Assembly (NCBI GenBank): GCA_014607495.2
Contig: CP053173.1
Location: forward strand, 124,001-188,000
DNA from: Carposina sasakii
Lineage: Eukaryota; Arthropoda; Insecta; Lepidoptera; Carposinidae
Reading direction: 5' to 3'
DNA: 64,000 nt
Shown: in pieces, positions 11,701 to 26,700 of the stretch
How positions within the stretch are numbered: position 1 is the stretch's first letter
How the letters are laid out: the number at the start of each line of letters is the position of its first letter
Notes under the pieces: generated by a model
Database searches by the model: none
The model's input: only the letters and a program-made list of their open reading frames with translations
Told to the model about the DNA's origin: nothing
Translations under genes and position numbers: made by a program

Positions 11701-14700
11701 ATGAGTTCGAGGCTATGTTAGCTAATGGGACAGCCCGGCCTTCCGACAGCCCATGGTCGTCCCCATTACATCTCGCACCCAAAAAAGAAAATGGGTGGCG
11801 ACCATGTGGCGATTACAGAAAACTCAACGCAAGAACCATCCCTGACATGTATCCTATCAGACATATACATGATTTTACACATAACATAGCTGGTTGCCGG
11901 GTATACAGTACAATCGACCTTGTAAAAGCGTATAACCAGATCCCCGTATGCGCCGAGGACATACCGAAAACAGCAATAACAACTCCATTCGGTATGTTCG
12001 AATTTCCATACATGACCTTTGGCCTGCGTAACGCCGGACAAACATTCCAGCGTTTTGTGGATGGCATGATGCGTGGGCTTGACTTCGTCTACTGCTACTT
12101 GGACGATTTTTTAATCTTCAGCAGGGATGAGATCGAACACGAGCGCCATTTGCGTCAAGTGTTTACTAGGCTACGCGACTACGGCATGGTAATCAACGTG
12201 TCGAAATGTACATTTGGGGCACCAGAGGTAACATTCTTAGGGTACCACATTTCAGAAAACGGAACAAAACCTCTTTATGATAAAGTGCAAGGAATACGCG
12301 ATTTTCCCACGCCTAAGGACGTAAAGTCCCTTAGGAGGTTCCTGGGTATGGCTAACTTCTATAGGCGCTTCTTACCTAAAGCTGCCCAAATTCAGGCACC
12401 TCTTAATGCCCTACTTACCGGATCCATAAAAGGTTCTACACCCATCAACCTCACCGGCGACGCCTTGAAGGCTTTCTCAGATACTAAGGAAAGCCTCTCC
12501 AATGCAGCACTTTTAGCCCACCCAAGCTGCGATGCCCAGATGATGTGGGCTACCCCACATAAAACATACTTACATTACCTACTTGTACATTTACAGTTTT
12601 ACACCCAGATAAAATAATATACCTACCTCAACATTATTTATTTATACATTACACTTACATAATACATACATTACAATACATTCATACAGTCTCACCTCAA
12701 ACACAAACATACACATCTAACGTGTCGTGGTATATCAGTCGGTCAGTAGTATGATGGAAACGCGCATCGACTACTAACCAGCACGACGTCACATAATGGC
12801 CGCCTCGACCGGTTCGAGCGCCGATGTACCGAGCGGTGGCATAGCAACTGCCTGCTCCCGCGCGTCTCCCGCGCCAGTCAGAACCCTCCAGTGACGACCA
12901 CTACACGCTTCTTAGTTTAAGCCAGCTGCTGCTGTATTGTTTACGCGCTTTCGCTTATTATACACGTATATTGCATTCCGCTATTAGTTAATGTAATCTG
13001 TGGTTCGTACTGTGAACTGTGCTAGTAAATAACAGTGGAGATATAAGTGTTCTTCATTTCCTTCATAACTCCGGAGTCTACAATCCTCAGTTAAGTTTCT
13101 CAAAAGTTAGCCGGCCTAAATCAGGCTAAAATTCCATCATCAGATGTTATGTTTAATATGTAGGTGATCAAAACGCCCAGTAAAAGTATAAAAACAGACT
13201 ACATGTGCCTACAATATGTGAGGATTGCCCTCGATTTCTCCAAGTTCCCATCATCAGATCCTGATGTGGTGAATATGGGACCAACTTGGAAGCATACCAT
13301 GACAAACTATAAAAAAAAATTGAAATCGGTTCATAAATGACGGAGTTCTGATGTAACACAAATAAAAAATAAAATTAAAAAAAAACATACAGACGTATTG
13401 ATAACCTCTCTTTTTTCAAGTCGGTTAATAATAAAGAAGAGTGCTAAGAGTAACAACGTTCAAGTAGATAACTAAATATTCATAAATAAATTAAATAAGG
13501 ATTCAACACCCGTGTGGGTTGAAAATGCATAATAGTGTTCATTTCTAATAAATTAACTCTATGAATAGACATAAATTCTTCAACGTGTACGTTGCTTAAA
13601 GTGGGAAGTAGCTGAAGAGTTCCCCCACCTTTGTGAGACGCTTAGGAAAATAGAGAAATTGTTCTCGCATTTTGCATTCTACAGACTGCATACTGACTGC
13701 CTTTGTATACATTTATTTAGGTGTGCAGTATAAATAAATATATATAGATAGTGTGGAGAATTTTTAAATATCTCAGAAATTTTCATACAATCTTGAAAAA
13801 TAAACATGTGATTTCGTGTCTCAAATTTTTTGGATAGGTTCTCTACAGTGGGCTATTTACGTAGCTTTTCGTTTAACACTCTCTTATATATATATATTTA
13901 ATTATTATTTTAAAAGAGTTATAATTAGTTTCAGGGTGCCATTAATCATTAGTTTCACTTGGCGCCCTTTATGTAACTATTAGTTATAAATTACTTATTA
14001 CATTTATCCAGTACCTACACTCAGCCTGGGACACATTTATACGTTTCACCGAATAGCTCCTATTGCCGCTTTTTTTTACACACACTTCACAACACATTGA
14101 CCTAGTCCCACAATAAGACCCCTGAGGTCTTGTGTCGTGGGTACTAAGCAACGGTATATAAATAAGAGATTATTTAAACTAGAAATATCTAGGAAAATAC
14201 TGTATTTATTCTCTTCGACTAGTATTTATAAATGTTACAGTTTGTAAAAATGTGCAGTTGGATGTTTGTTAAAAAAGAAGGATTTTGATTAAACTTGGCA
14301 GTTAAATAACTTATACGTCAGAAATAAACATATGCTAGATCAGTGGTTCCCAATTAGTGGTACACGTACCCCCAGGGGTACGCAAGATTGCATCAAGGGG
14401 TACGCGCCGCGTTCCGAAAAAAGCGGGTGGGGCTGTGTCGGGGCACACGGCCGTTGGTTTTAAAATTATGTTAGCGAATCGCTTTTAAAAAAAGATTAAA
14501 TGAAAACAAATGGACGCTGTTTTAATAGAGTACGTAATAGAAACATAAAATACATAGCAAAGTTTAAATTTATTGTCATTTCTGTTATTTAAATAGCCCA
14601 TTTGTGAGGGGGCGTTGTACCCGTGCGAAGCCGGGCAGGTTTTGTATAGACTGTAGCTTCCTTGTAAATGGGCATCTAACACTGAAAGAATTTTTCAAAT

Positions 14701-17700
14701 CAGACCAGTAGTTCCTATAGCGCGTAAACAAACAAACAAACAAACTTTCAGATAATATTAGTAATAAATTCTAAATACCTACTTACAAACACACGAAAGA
14801 ATCACCACGCTATAAAGATCTCATCTGAGCGCCGGTTATTTATTTATTGTTCCTGCAATAAGGAAATATTTACACCACATTTTTGGTAGTTTTTTAATTA
14901 TTAAGGTACGCGAGTTTTTTAAACCTGAGGTCGGCGCGATTTCTTAGAAAAAACAAAATTACTAAAATTAACAAAAAATAGTGGCAAAGAAAAATGTGCC
15001 CATTTGTCACATTTCTCTGTATCTTGTAAAATAATAGTAATAAATTCTAATTACTTACATCTGATCTCATCTCTTATTTATTTATTGTTCCTGAATAAGG
15101 GGTACCAGTTTGAGGTCTTTCTTAGTGCTAAAAATAACTAATTGAACCACTCATGCGGACAAAGTCGCGGACGTTTGTTAGTTTCTTGTGATCTATGGTT
15201 TCTTAGAGTAACGGTGTCGTTATATAGTCATAGGTATTTACGGTGCCGAAATGTGAAATCTTCTAGGCCGCTACATGATATGACGGCACCGTTATACTAG
15301 GGTACTATTTAATAAGTTTACAGTAGTTACCTTGCTTCTGGAGCTTCCCGGGAGGGTATTTTGGACCTGATAGCTGTTACCTCATCACCTTGCTGACGGG
15401 GGAAAATTACTCGTACCGCCACCGAAGATACGTCTCCTTTCTCACCTATCATTATTCATATATAGGTATATGAAAAAAACCAGGATCAGTCGACCCACGA
15501 CTTGTTATCGCGTTTTTATTTAATTACATTGTCTTGTTGCTCTAAATTCCCTTTTATTCATTCCTTTAGTTTTTAATTTAGTTTATTTTTCTAAAACTGA
15601 ACCTGTCCACTTCTTGCCTGCATTTTTTAATATTAAATAAGCTTACCACAACGCGCCTGATGGTAAGCACCGTTGCAATCTAAGATGGAGCGCGCTTGCC
15701 TAAAAGAAACCGGTTCACTCTCGACTTGAAGACCGCAAGATTATAGTTCATGGGGAACAGGGATTCAGGCAGGGAGTTCCACAACTTGGCCGTTCGCACT
15801 ATGAATGTAGAAGAACTCGTAATAAGGGGAAGAAGGGGACAGCGTGTCATTCATTTTATAAATGACTACGCTATACTAATACATACCATCATTTATCACT
15901 AAGTTTCCTTTAGGCTATAACAGTCTGTATCCATAGTTAACAAGTTAAACGACAATTAATTCTGACGACGCCATGAATATTGGATTACTGCGCCCAAGAG
16001 CGGAGGGGAAATATAAACGAGCTACAAAAATACAACTTACGCCGATAAAAATGGTGTCGGGTGTAAGGCGAACAAATTAATATGGTAAAAATGGTAAAAA
16101 CACAGGCTGAGATGCACAAGATAATTACCTATATTGGTAAATGGTTAATGGTAACGCGGCACGGTTGGTTGATGGTTGAGCGAGAACTCTACATACTAAC
16201 TTAAAATAAACTAATACATAATTTGGGTTAATACATAAATGCAGATCGCGCGTGTTGCTACGCTAAGAAAATGTACTGTACTTCATACAAATGGTTAGCT
16301 ATTTTCATACACACTTTCGCTGCGAAACTATTACGGCGAAACCGCAGTTATTTCGCCTTTAGCGTCTTTTCCGTATCTTCGAGAAGCGGACCACTCGCGA
16401 AACTGCCTGCTAATGCATAGATACATACATACATAACTTCACGTCTATGTCTTGGGGTTGGCAGAGATTACGATGACATACCTCTCGCTTCGTCCACGTT
16501 CAATAAACTCTCGTCGGTTTCGGGTGCTCTTGACTAAACCATTCTTTAACACGTCACCAATTTGGTCCGTGTAGGTTCGCCTGGGGCGACCTTTCCCGGT
16601 ATTGTCTACTCCTGCCATATATAATATACATATACATATATAAAAATCACGCCTCTTTCCCGTAGGGTAGGCAGAGATCACGGATCTCTTAATTATTAAT
16701 CTTGCTACGTTATACAGGTTGTAATGTTAAGCGAAAAGCTATGTTAATAGCACACTAAAAGGAACCTACTGATCCTCCTGATGTTGCAATCACCGCAATG
16801 TGTCAGCGATCGCCGTCCGAAAAAATGAAAAAAAAAGTCGGAAAATTTTGGAATTTTCAATGTTATTCGCCTCAGAATCATGATCTGAAGTCAGCATATC
16901 AGTATTTGCCTGTCTGTCACAAACACCCTGTATAATATCTCTTTTGTAGATAGACTTTCATCCAACCTCTCCATATGACCAAACCATCGCAGCATGCAGA
17001 GTTTAACTGTATTATTTTATATCTCTTTCTCAGACGTTTTGTCGATCAGCTCCGACGATCGCTATCTTCCAGTAACTTAAACTACATTTAGTCTTGATCG
17101 CAGCGGAACTCATCCAGCGATTTCGTTTCCCTTATTTCGCAACCCGAAAAAAAAATATCCTGAATAGTAGCTCGTATATGCAGCCTTAATCCAGATAGCA
17201 GTTTCAATTTAGTATCCAACGCCGGCAGCTTTAACAGATGATCTGATAACTTGTGACTATTCATTATTGTTCACAATTGTTCGCCTGTGTTCAATGTTTG
17301 TTCACTGTGTTCAATGGTATTCCATATCTGTTCAAAGCAATAATTTGTTTTCATATATTATTCTAATTTAATGTTCAATAATGGTCTTTAAATTAGACAT
17401 AATCCTGTGCTGATGCTGGCTCTCCTTCCGTGCATGACGTAAGTATTGATTAAGGAACTCAGGGGTGTTCCCTCAAGCGATGAGCTAGTAGCTGTCAATA
17501 ATCATTAACATCTGGCCCCGTTTGCTAAATGTCGAAGGCTCTCCTTCGTGACCCTGCAGCTTTGGGAACACAGCCATGTGAATATGTATATAAAATCTTT
17601 TTGTGTTGATGTTTTAATTTTTACAAATTTGGGAAGATGTGGTCGTTTCATACATAAACAAATTTTTCACCCATCATGTCATTATTTGGTTCGTGAATTT

Positions 17701-20700
17701 CTATTCCTTAAAAATTACCTTTTCCTTTTAAAAATTGTTAATGAAAGTGTGTTTAATTCTACTTTAAGTTGGGTATACAACATAAACATATCTTTGTATT
17801 TTGCAAGACAGAACTTCTTGAAATCGTCACAGATTAGCCGTGTGGTGACAGCAGAGTAGAGTTTGTACCACCCCATGCCTGCCTGTGGATATAGGGGTTT
17901 CCGGGAGGTGGGCAGCAGCGCCTCCCGTGCTGACAACATAGTCCAAAAATCACACTGCGGTCACCAACCCGCTTGCCCAGCGTGGTGACTTTAAACACAA
18001 ACCCCCCTGTGGCAGTAGCCTTATGGCGTGCCCTGGGGGAGGCCTACGACCAGCAGTGGACTACAATACAATGAAACAAGCAAAATGTAACAATTACGTA
18101 ACGTTATGTCAAAAAGTACCTACTTGCTCTACAGTCGTTTGTGTAAATTATAAATATTTATTTTGCCACAGGTTCTCAAAGAGGCAAGCCCGCGCCCCCG
18201 AGATCATGAACGAAGTAAGCTCCTACCGCGACCCCCTCATGTACAACGAGTGGCCCGTCTACACCGCCCTGCCGAGAGCCGCGCCAAGGTAATACCTATT
18301 TATTTATGTTTTAAACCAGTGGTTCCCAAAGTGGTCCAGGTGGACACCCAAGGGTCCACAGGAGACTCAATGGGGTCTACGTTGGCGTGAAAAAATTTTT
18401 CACAATTAAAACTTAAAAAGAGTTCACAATTAATTTGTATGTGGTGTAGGCCTGTAGAGGGTCCACCAGAACCAGTTTTAAAAGGGGTCTATGAAAAAAA
18501 GTTTGGGAATCCCGGTTTTAAACTAAGATACATATTTATTTTTACGTGTATGTTCAATAGTCAATTAAAATAGTAATGTTTGTTACACTTGCACGCAGAT
18601 AGGCGAACGGATTTTAATGAAACTTGGAAGTTATATAGCTTATACTTAAAATAATGATTGCGAAGACCAATCATTAATCTAAGAGCTTATACATCAGAGT
18701 AACACCTAGGCTCTATAGATCACGTGGACGAAGTCGTGGGCGCACGCTAGCAAAGTTAATTTTATGAAGCCTAGTGCTTGCTTATAGTTAAATTCCTCAC
18801 GGGGAATTAATTTGGACTTCTAGAACTTCACGCTCTTTGCGCCTTTACAGTACAGCGAATTCCTAAATCTACCTAGATTTAATTTAATTAACACTTGACA
18901 GATCTTTCTGTTTATGTCAAAAAAGCAGGACAGCATGTGTGGTAATTCTTAATTTTAGTATTAGCCTAAGAGTACGGTTATTTGATACAAGAAGGCCTAG
19001 TAGGTATTCTGCCCGTCGATTTTATTTCCCCATTTCTTTTATTCAGGAAGCAAACTGATTAAACAGCCGGAGGATGAAACTGCTACCTAACTAGCAAAAG
19101 CAAAGCGATAGCGAAAATTGTACAAAAATCGCTGATTGCTTGTGTGGGGGTGGTGAAAAGGGAAGCGCTTCCGGCCCCACCGGGCCACTAGTAGTTGTTT
19201 TGGCCCATGTATATGTCGTGGCCATATTGTAAAATTGATAATTTCAATCATTTCATGTGGTCGCAGAAACTTCGATATCGCGTTCTAGGATTTTGCATTC
19301 GATTGTGGTTTATATAAATAATATATACTCTATATAAGTATACTTGCATTATTTATGTGATATTTTCCGATAGATGGCTCCGCTACAGCTTGTCAAATTC
19401 GTATTACGTAACTTCTTCTGCAATGAATTTCAAATAAATAAAACGGAGCGCCTCTACTTTGACTATTTTACGTTTCAAGGCGGGCGTTTAGTTGCCCATA
19501 TTGTCTGCCCACAATTTTCCAATAGCTATCGCTTTGAAATGCTCGACCATCGAAATTATCAATTCTACGCCACGACATTATTGTGAGAAACTTTTCGCGT
19601 TCTAGGATTTTGCGATTGTGGTTCTCTCTTGCAATAGATGGCAGGTCAAATTCGTATTACGTAAAATGCCGCCCGGCCGGTCGCAATCGGGGGCCGCCCG
19701 GCCGGTCGCAATCGTTAAATAGTCACTGTCAAAAGGACATTTGGTATTATCGTATTATCCATCTAGATAAAAAAGTCAGTGCTCAATGTCGGTAGATTAC
19801 AAAATAGGATTCTTTGAAATGGTCGCGTAGTCGTCTTTGGCGTTTAGCAACCGGTTGCCGACCAGTCGCAAACATGGAGGTCACAAGTAAGACCCTGGGA
19901 ATAAAGACCCATTTACACGATAGGTACCATTTTTTTAAATATTCGAGACCAATTATTGAATTTGAACATTTTGCCGGCTCGTATTTTTGAATTGCTGTAA
20001 ATCCAAAACGGTTAAAGTTAGATATACCATTCCAAGGGCAAACTTTATTCATTTTTTACGTAGAATATAAAAATGAAATAAAAAAATCATGCATATACCC
20101 TATTGTTGACTAGTAAGAACTTGAACAGTGTGTCAAAAACGCCAATTTAGACCATTTGTTGCTTCAATAAAATTGTATGCATCAGATAATCAAATTCGTA
20201 TTATGTGAATAAGGCTTAAACCTATCGATATTAACAGTTCCCTCCATTCTAAGGACGATCTAAAATATCTAATGTAATCTTGTAATGTAAGCTATTCCAT
20301 AAAGTGCTGTACTTCCATTAAAATATTTCAAAGTCTTTGGATAACATCCCGAGGTCATTCCACATGCAAACTAATAAAGAAACATTTCTCTATGTGGAAT
20401 AACCACGTGGGAAATACAAATAGGAGGTGGCTTTAGCAATTAATACATACTAGGGTCGATTCCGGCAGTCACACTTAAACCTAATCTTAGTCAGGTCTAT
20501 CTCTATCCGTTCTTAACATAAATGGCTGAGAGAGAATAATAGAAGACTAATAAAAGAAGACTAATTTTACGTTTAGGTTTAAGTGTGACTGCCGGAATCG
20601 ACCATAATACCTACATCACTATTATCACTACATATTATAAAACAAACTCGCTTGCCGCTGTCTGTCCGTCCCGTATGCTTAGATCTTTAAAACTAGGGAA

Positions 20701-23700
20701 CAGATTTTGATGTGTTTTTTTAAATAGATAGAGTGATTCACGAGGAAGGTTTATAATATATAACTAGGGACCCGCCCCGGCTTCGCACGGGAGTAATGCA
20801 CTCTCACGCGGGCGAAGCCGTAGGCGGCCGCTAGTATAATATTCACACTACTATGTTCCCGGAATAGGACAGACAGAACTACAGAAGTAGGTATAGAGGA
20901 AACCCCACAGCCGGAATGGGGCAGACAGAACTACAGGAGTAGGTATAGAGGAAACCCCACAGACGCATGTAAATGGTCAGTGACCAGTGGCTAGCTTTTT
21001 GGCTGAGAGAATGTAGATACCAGTTCCTTAAACGACTCTTACGACATGTACGGAAGTGGATGCAGCTGATGTCGAACAAACCTAAGCCGCTGATTTTACA
21101 GACCTGAAATTTGGGGGAGGTATTCTTTGTTTGCCGTAGGCATCCGATAAGAAAATACTTTCAGAAATTCTCACAGTAACGGGAAAATGGGAATTCAACA
21201 AATCAGACCAAGTCGTGGGCGTCTGCTAGTGAACGCACAAAAAACAATGGAGTGCTATCACTTCGTAGATTGAAGCACCGCAAGGGCGGTGCCTTTTTAC
21301 ATTAGTGCGTATTTTCTAGCAGACAAATTATTCTTATACGTCCATGGGGTTTGTTCGCATATCCTCGAAGTTTATCATCCATTAACAACCCGGGTCAGGT
21401 ATCCGTGGCGTCGCGGCGAGTGTGATATACAACTGTCATGGGTGGCACATGGAAATCTATGGAGACTTCTGTTCTGTAACCCTAGCATGAATTAGAATCA
21501 TCAATCAAAAATCAAGCTACCTTCGAACATCCTTCTAGATAGACCAACATTTCGCAAATATTTTGTTTATATTTTGCTTTAATTAGAGGACACAATAAGT
21601 TTTAAGTGAGTAGATATATTTCTATCTCTTCTAGTATGTAAGTATGTACATATAAGTCTATTTTTTTATCTTGTCAATTATCCGATTTATTAATTGACAA
21701 TAACGTGGGCCTTATAATAAGGCTGCCAGGTGAAAGTAGGCGTATAATTTTCAATCAACCTATTTAGAATGGGCGTGACTATTTATGTAAATAAAAAATA
21801 TATTTTAAAGGTTAAATGGTTGGTTTTTATAACCCCGAAAATATAGGAACGACTCCATAATTTTTTTTTTGTTTAGTTTATCCCGAAGGAAAGGCAATGG
21901 GAACTAAGCCCATACAGCCATTGTCTTTAGTAAATGATTTTTAAATTTATGGGATGATAATGATGATGGTGATGAATGGAAACGTCGGGAAAATCCTCAA
22001 GAACAAGTGTAAAGTTAGTCAAAATGAAAAATAATTGCAGAAACAACTTACATGGGCCCATGAAGAGATCGTATTCCGGCTAAAGTTTTACTCAGCTTAC
22101 CTGCGTATAAAACCATGCACACGCACTAGATTCACATCACAAGTAATCAAAATATAACTTATCTCCCAGAAAACATCACTTTACGGATACATGCAAGCCA
22201 TTTACAAATAATTTTTGATTTTCACAAGAAAATTACACCCACTCCCTTCCAGCTTTTCCCGCCGAATCCGACTCCACTAAAGTCCTGTCCTATAGACAAC
22301 CCCACACATTGTGTCGACCTTCCACGCTACCCACACAAGGGCGTTCATTTATAAGAACCTGTGACAAAGTGAGCTAGATGTCACATAGTACAAAAAGTTA
22401 CTATGTCTATTCAGAAAATGGAACATAATAGGTAATAGGTGACGCGGGATAACTTGATGGTTTCAGGGTTTCGTTATTAAAATGTTTTTGTCATAGTTTT
22501 AGTGACCTGTTACTTTGAGCTCGTTAAAAAGGTCCGCAAACATGTATTTAAGAGAGCCTTGCCCGATTTAAACTTTACTTTAGGGAATACAGCCTTGGTA
22601 TATAAAATGCAATGGTTAATTTATTCGCTCAGAACATAATACAGTCGACTCTTGTTAATTCAAACCTGCGATAATTCGAACCTCTCTGCAATTATACATA
22701 CAATAAAGTTATTATTATATTATTATTTATTAAATAACAACAACATTAAATATTTACTAAAGGGTAGGAATTTCTATAATTAACTTAATAACTACTTAGG
22801 GCTAGCGTGTATAACAGGATGGTCAACCGATCTCCGTTATCACGTATTATTAGATGTGTTATGCAAATATTTAAATTTATTCAACCATTTAAAAAAATAT
22901 ATACAGGATGATTTTTGATCGTCAACGTTCCCGAAAACTACGGAATCTCCTCATCATCACGATCATTTTTCTCCATGGAAGCATACCTGGGAAGTGTCTG
23001 GTTTCCAAAATATTAGGGTCCAAAGTTGAGTAAATAGACTGGGTTTTTCTGCATAAATGCACATAGACGCGCGTAGCAGGATTTTTTCACAAAAAATAAT
23101 TAATATCTGTCTATAAAAAAACTAACATAAACACTAGACACTATAATTTTCGCACGATCAAGGAATTTTTTTTTTTTTTTTTCAAAAAAAAAATTTTTTT
23201 CTCTGCATTTTTTTGGCATAAACTTACTTTATTTCATGTATAGAATACGTACCCTTTGTTAAAGGTGGCCACAAAAAAACATCCTGTATTATTGCTTCTA
23301 ATTTATTAAGTAAGTAAGTAATACTAAAGCCAAAAAAATAATTCGCTAGTTCAAATTACTACTGCACAAGAAGAACGGCAAAGAAACTTGTCAGGTTTTT
23401 TTTATGTTTACCTTTACCATGCATTACAGTGTCTCCTTGTGACACAAAGATATGTTCGATAAGTTCGTAGACGACTTTTATTACTGGTTGCTCTTATTTA
23501 CAGGTTCAGGTACCAATACCCACCGATGCCCCGTGAAGCCTACGGCCGCGTAGTCACCAAGGCACCCCCCAACGTCGTGCGCACCCCCGACTACGATGAG
23601 GTACGTGATGTACGTGAAATTCGGTATTTTTTACCCTAAGATAGTAGTACATCTTACTAATATTATAAACGCGAAAGTTTGTAAGTATGGATGGATGAAT

Positions 23701-26700
23701 GGATGTTCATTACTCTTTCACGTAAAAACGGCTGGAGCGATTTTAATAAAATTTGGAATGGAGTTAGCTGATACCCTGGATTAACACATAGGCTACTTTT
23801 TATCCCTGGATAATATTTTTAACCCGGATAATTTCGATATTTTGTTTTTTCTGCAGTCCACGCGGACAAAGTCGCGGGCGTCCACTAGTACCTAATAACT
23901 CGATATCTTGGCTAACTTACAACACTTTCTAAAATACTGTCATAAGCACAACGTTGGATGTGTCAACTAGAAAGGTTTGCCAACAGAATCTTAAAAGAGG
24001 GTTATGTTAGAAGGCAATTGCCATAGCATTTCGTGAGATATCGTACCTACGTCTACAATGTCCGTAATATGAACTTGGTGAGCGACTTGATATCTCACAT
24101 TTATGCGATAAATCCACAGGGCTTTGTATTAAATAGATAAAGTAAGTGTATTTATTATGGGAATCATTTATTATACTTGGCGGCCGATTGGTCTAGTACA
24201 GAGGTTCCCAAACTTTTTTTACTCATAGACCCCTTTTAAAAGTTAACTGGTTCTGGTAGACCCCCTACAGGCCTACACCATATACAAATTAATTGTGAAC
24301 CTCCATTTTTTCACATTAACGTAGACACCCACCGAGTCTCCTGTGGACCCCTGGGGTTCACCTGGACCACTTTGGGAACCACTGGTCTAGTAGGTAGTGA
24401 CCCTGCCTGCGACGCCATAGGTCCTGGGTTCGAATCCCGGTAGGTGCAAACATTGATATGATGAATATCGATGTTTGTTTCAGAGTCATGGATGTGTCTA
24501 TACTTATCTATGTATTTATGTGTATACTGTTGCTTAGTACCCACGACCTTAGGGACCTTAATGTGGGACTAGGTTAATGTGTTGTGTAGTGTGTGAATAT
24601 TTATTTATTTATATTATTGTTATAATGTGGGTGCAAATGGCAACAAAAAGGAAGCTTACTGATAAAAAATTGGCCCTAATTCTGCACAAACAAGCCCTTA
24701 TGAAATTAGCAAGTTAACGAAGACAGTCTCACCACAATGGTTTTCCTTACCATTGATAAAAAGTAACAAGGTGCTAAGTCGATTTTGTAAAATACCATGG
24801 AAAATGAATCATTGATGAAAAAGCGAAAGTGAAGCGAATAAAATCAAACAATAAACTTCAAAGTGGAGCATTTGAAAAGCTTTTGTACGTGTATTTTCTA
24901 TTTTCATCCTTCCATTGTTTCGGGCTATTTCCTTCTGTATTTAATTGTTGTTACGGGTATTATATAATAACAAAATGGTTAAGTGCTATTTACAGAAATT
25001 GTTTTTAATATTTACCTTAGAATTGCGTCTTTATCGATACGTTTACACAAGGAGCACACAAATGATTTTATTAATAAAAATCTGGAAATTCTATCTTCTT
25101 GCTTCAAGAATTCTTCGATTTTAAACTTAGATAATATCACTTTACACCACGGAGTAAAGTTATTTCGTCTTTACTCCACGTTTATTACTACCAGGGGCTG
25201 ACACTATCAAATTCTATTAAAATCACTGAAAAATTCAAATTCAAAATCATTTATTCGACATGAAAGCATTAACAACTTGTTTGTCGATGGTCATTTTATA
25301 TGTTACTTTCTATGTTCGCAACCCAAAATAAAACCGCTACCAAACAAAAAAGGAGGTGAATTTAAACAACCTAAAAAATTAAATCGCAAAGCTTTTGCTT
25401 TGGCAACGGTCACCACCCCAAGGTGCGATTTGTGACGGTCTATCAGGCATAAGTTGGCGATTCGGGGCTTAATAGCCACCAACGTGGAGTTAATAAGACT
25501 TAAGGTCGCCTAAAGACGAAATCCAGAAGAGCTGCTAGACAGTTCTCCTTTATCCTATCTTGTTATCTCTATGTCTCCTATCGTGTTATTATAAAAGAAT
25601 ATAAATATAGTTTAAGCATTGTCTAAAGTTGACATACATTAGCCGCGTGGTGCCGGCAGAGTAGATAGATAGATAGATAGAATTCGTACCACCCCATGTC
25701 TGCCCGTGGGTATCGTACGAGGCGATTAAGGGTTTCCGGGAAGTGGGCAGCAGCGCCTTCCGTGTTGACAACATAGTCCAAAATACAAACTGTGGTCACC
25801 AACCCGCCTGCCCAGCGTGGTGACTATGGGCAAATACCCCCAATGGCAGTCTTGTGGCGTGCCCTGGGGAAGGCTACGTCCAGCAGTGGACTGCAAAAGG
25901 CTGATGATGATGATGACCTGACGAACGCGCGAAAGTCTTATTGGAGCAGAGGTAACGAACCTGTATCGATTTGATTGAGAAATATATGTAGTTACTTTGT
26001 CTAAGGCCCCTTGCCTGAATAAAATTTGGCAACACACATACAAGGTAGTAATCATTTTCTGTCCGCGATTTTCTGTTAATTAAGTTTTAATAAATGATGC
26101 TCACTACCATGACAGTGTGACGATATCGTTTTGACGTATCGCGCCGAAACATACGAGGTTCGTGCTTACTCTTACCCCACAGATCACTACAAAAACTGCA
26201 AAAAAGAAGGCCGACAAATACAAAGCATGGGATCACCAGAGCTTTTACTATGCATATTATGTGTCTTGTAGTTTCGAACAAATTTGTAACTGGCCCTGTG
26301 GCGCAACGGATAACGCGTCTGACTACGGATCAGAAGATTCCAGGTTCGAATCCTGGCAGGGTCGCAAGTTTACTTTTTTCACGCTAATTTTTATTTTATA
26401 CTAGTGTAAAGATTAGCTTAGGCTTGAAGATTTTTGTCGCCACAATGAGGGACTTTCTGACAACTATTAAATTTGTATAAATTTAATAATAACACCAAAA
26501 TTGTATAAATTGCCTGGATAGATGGCGTGAGCGAATCTCCTACCCGAAATTCTGTATGAAGAGGTGAAAGGCGGGGGGGAGCTAGACAGGAATTGTAGGT
26601 AACGCCATCTATTTTTGTCAGTTATCTTAACTTGTCAGAAAGTCCCTCATTATCGGCCAATTTCAATACGAGAGATCAGAAGAAATTGGATTTTTAAAAT

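Larger units (their letters stand above)
9161..13130 (+). mobile_element. Ty3/Gypsy-type LTR retrotransposon, internally deleted
   Basis: Two direct LTRs (9161-9741 and 12544-13130) flank a primer-binding-like site, a gag region, an aspartic protease and a reverse transcriptase. A four-base duplication attc (9157-9160 and 13131-13134) flanks the whole. The copy is dead: gag is split by a nested insertion (about 10271-10660), and pol stops at the start of RNase H and joins straight onto the 3' LTR, so RNase H and integrase are missing. The LTRs differ by about one substitution and one 6-bp insertion, so the insertion is young. It sits inside an older repeat that resumes after 13131. Confidence 0.92.

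Noticed and set aside
24400..24450. Apparent tRNA T-arm (ggttcgaatccc)
   Set aside because: It has no complete cloverleaf and is followed by a SINE body repeated elsewhere in the window.
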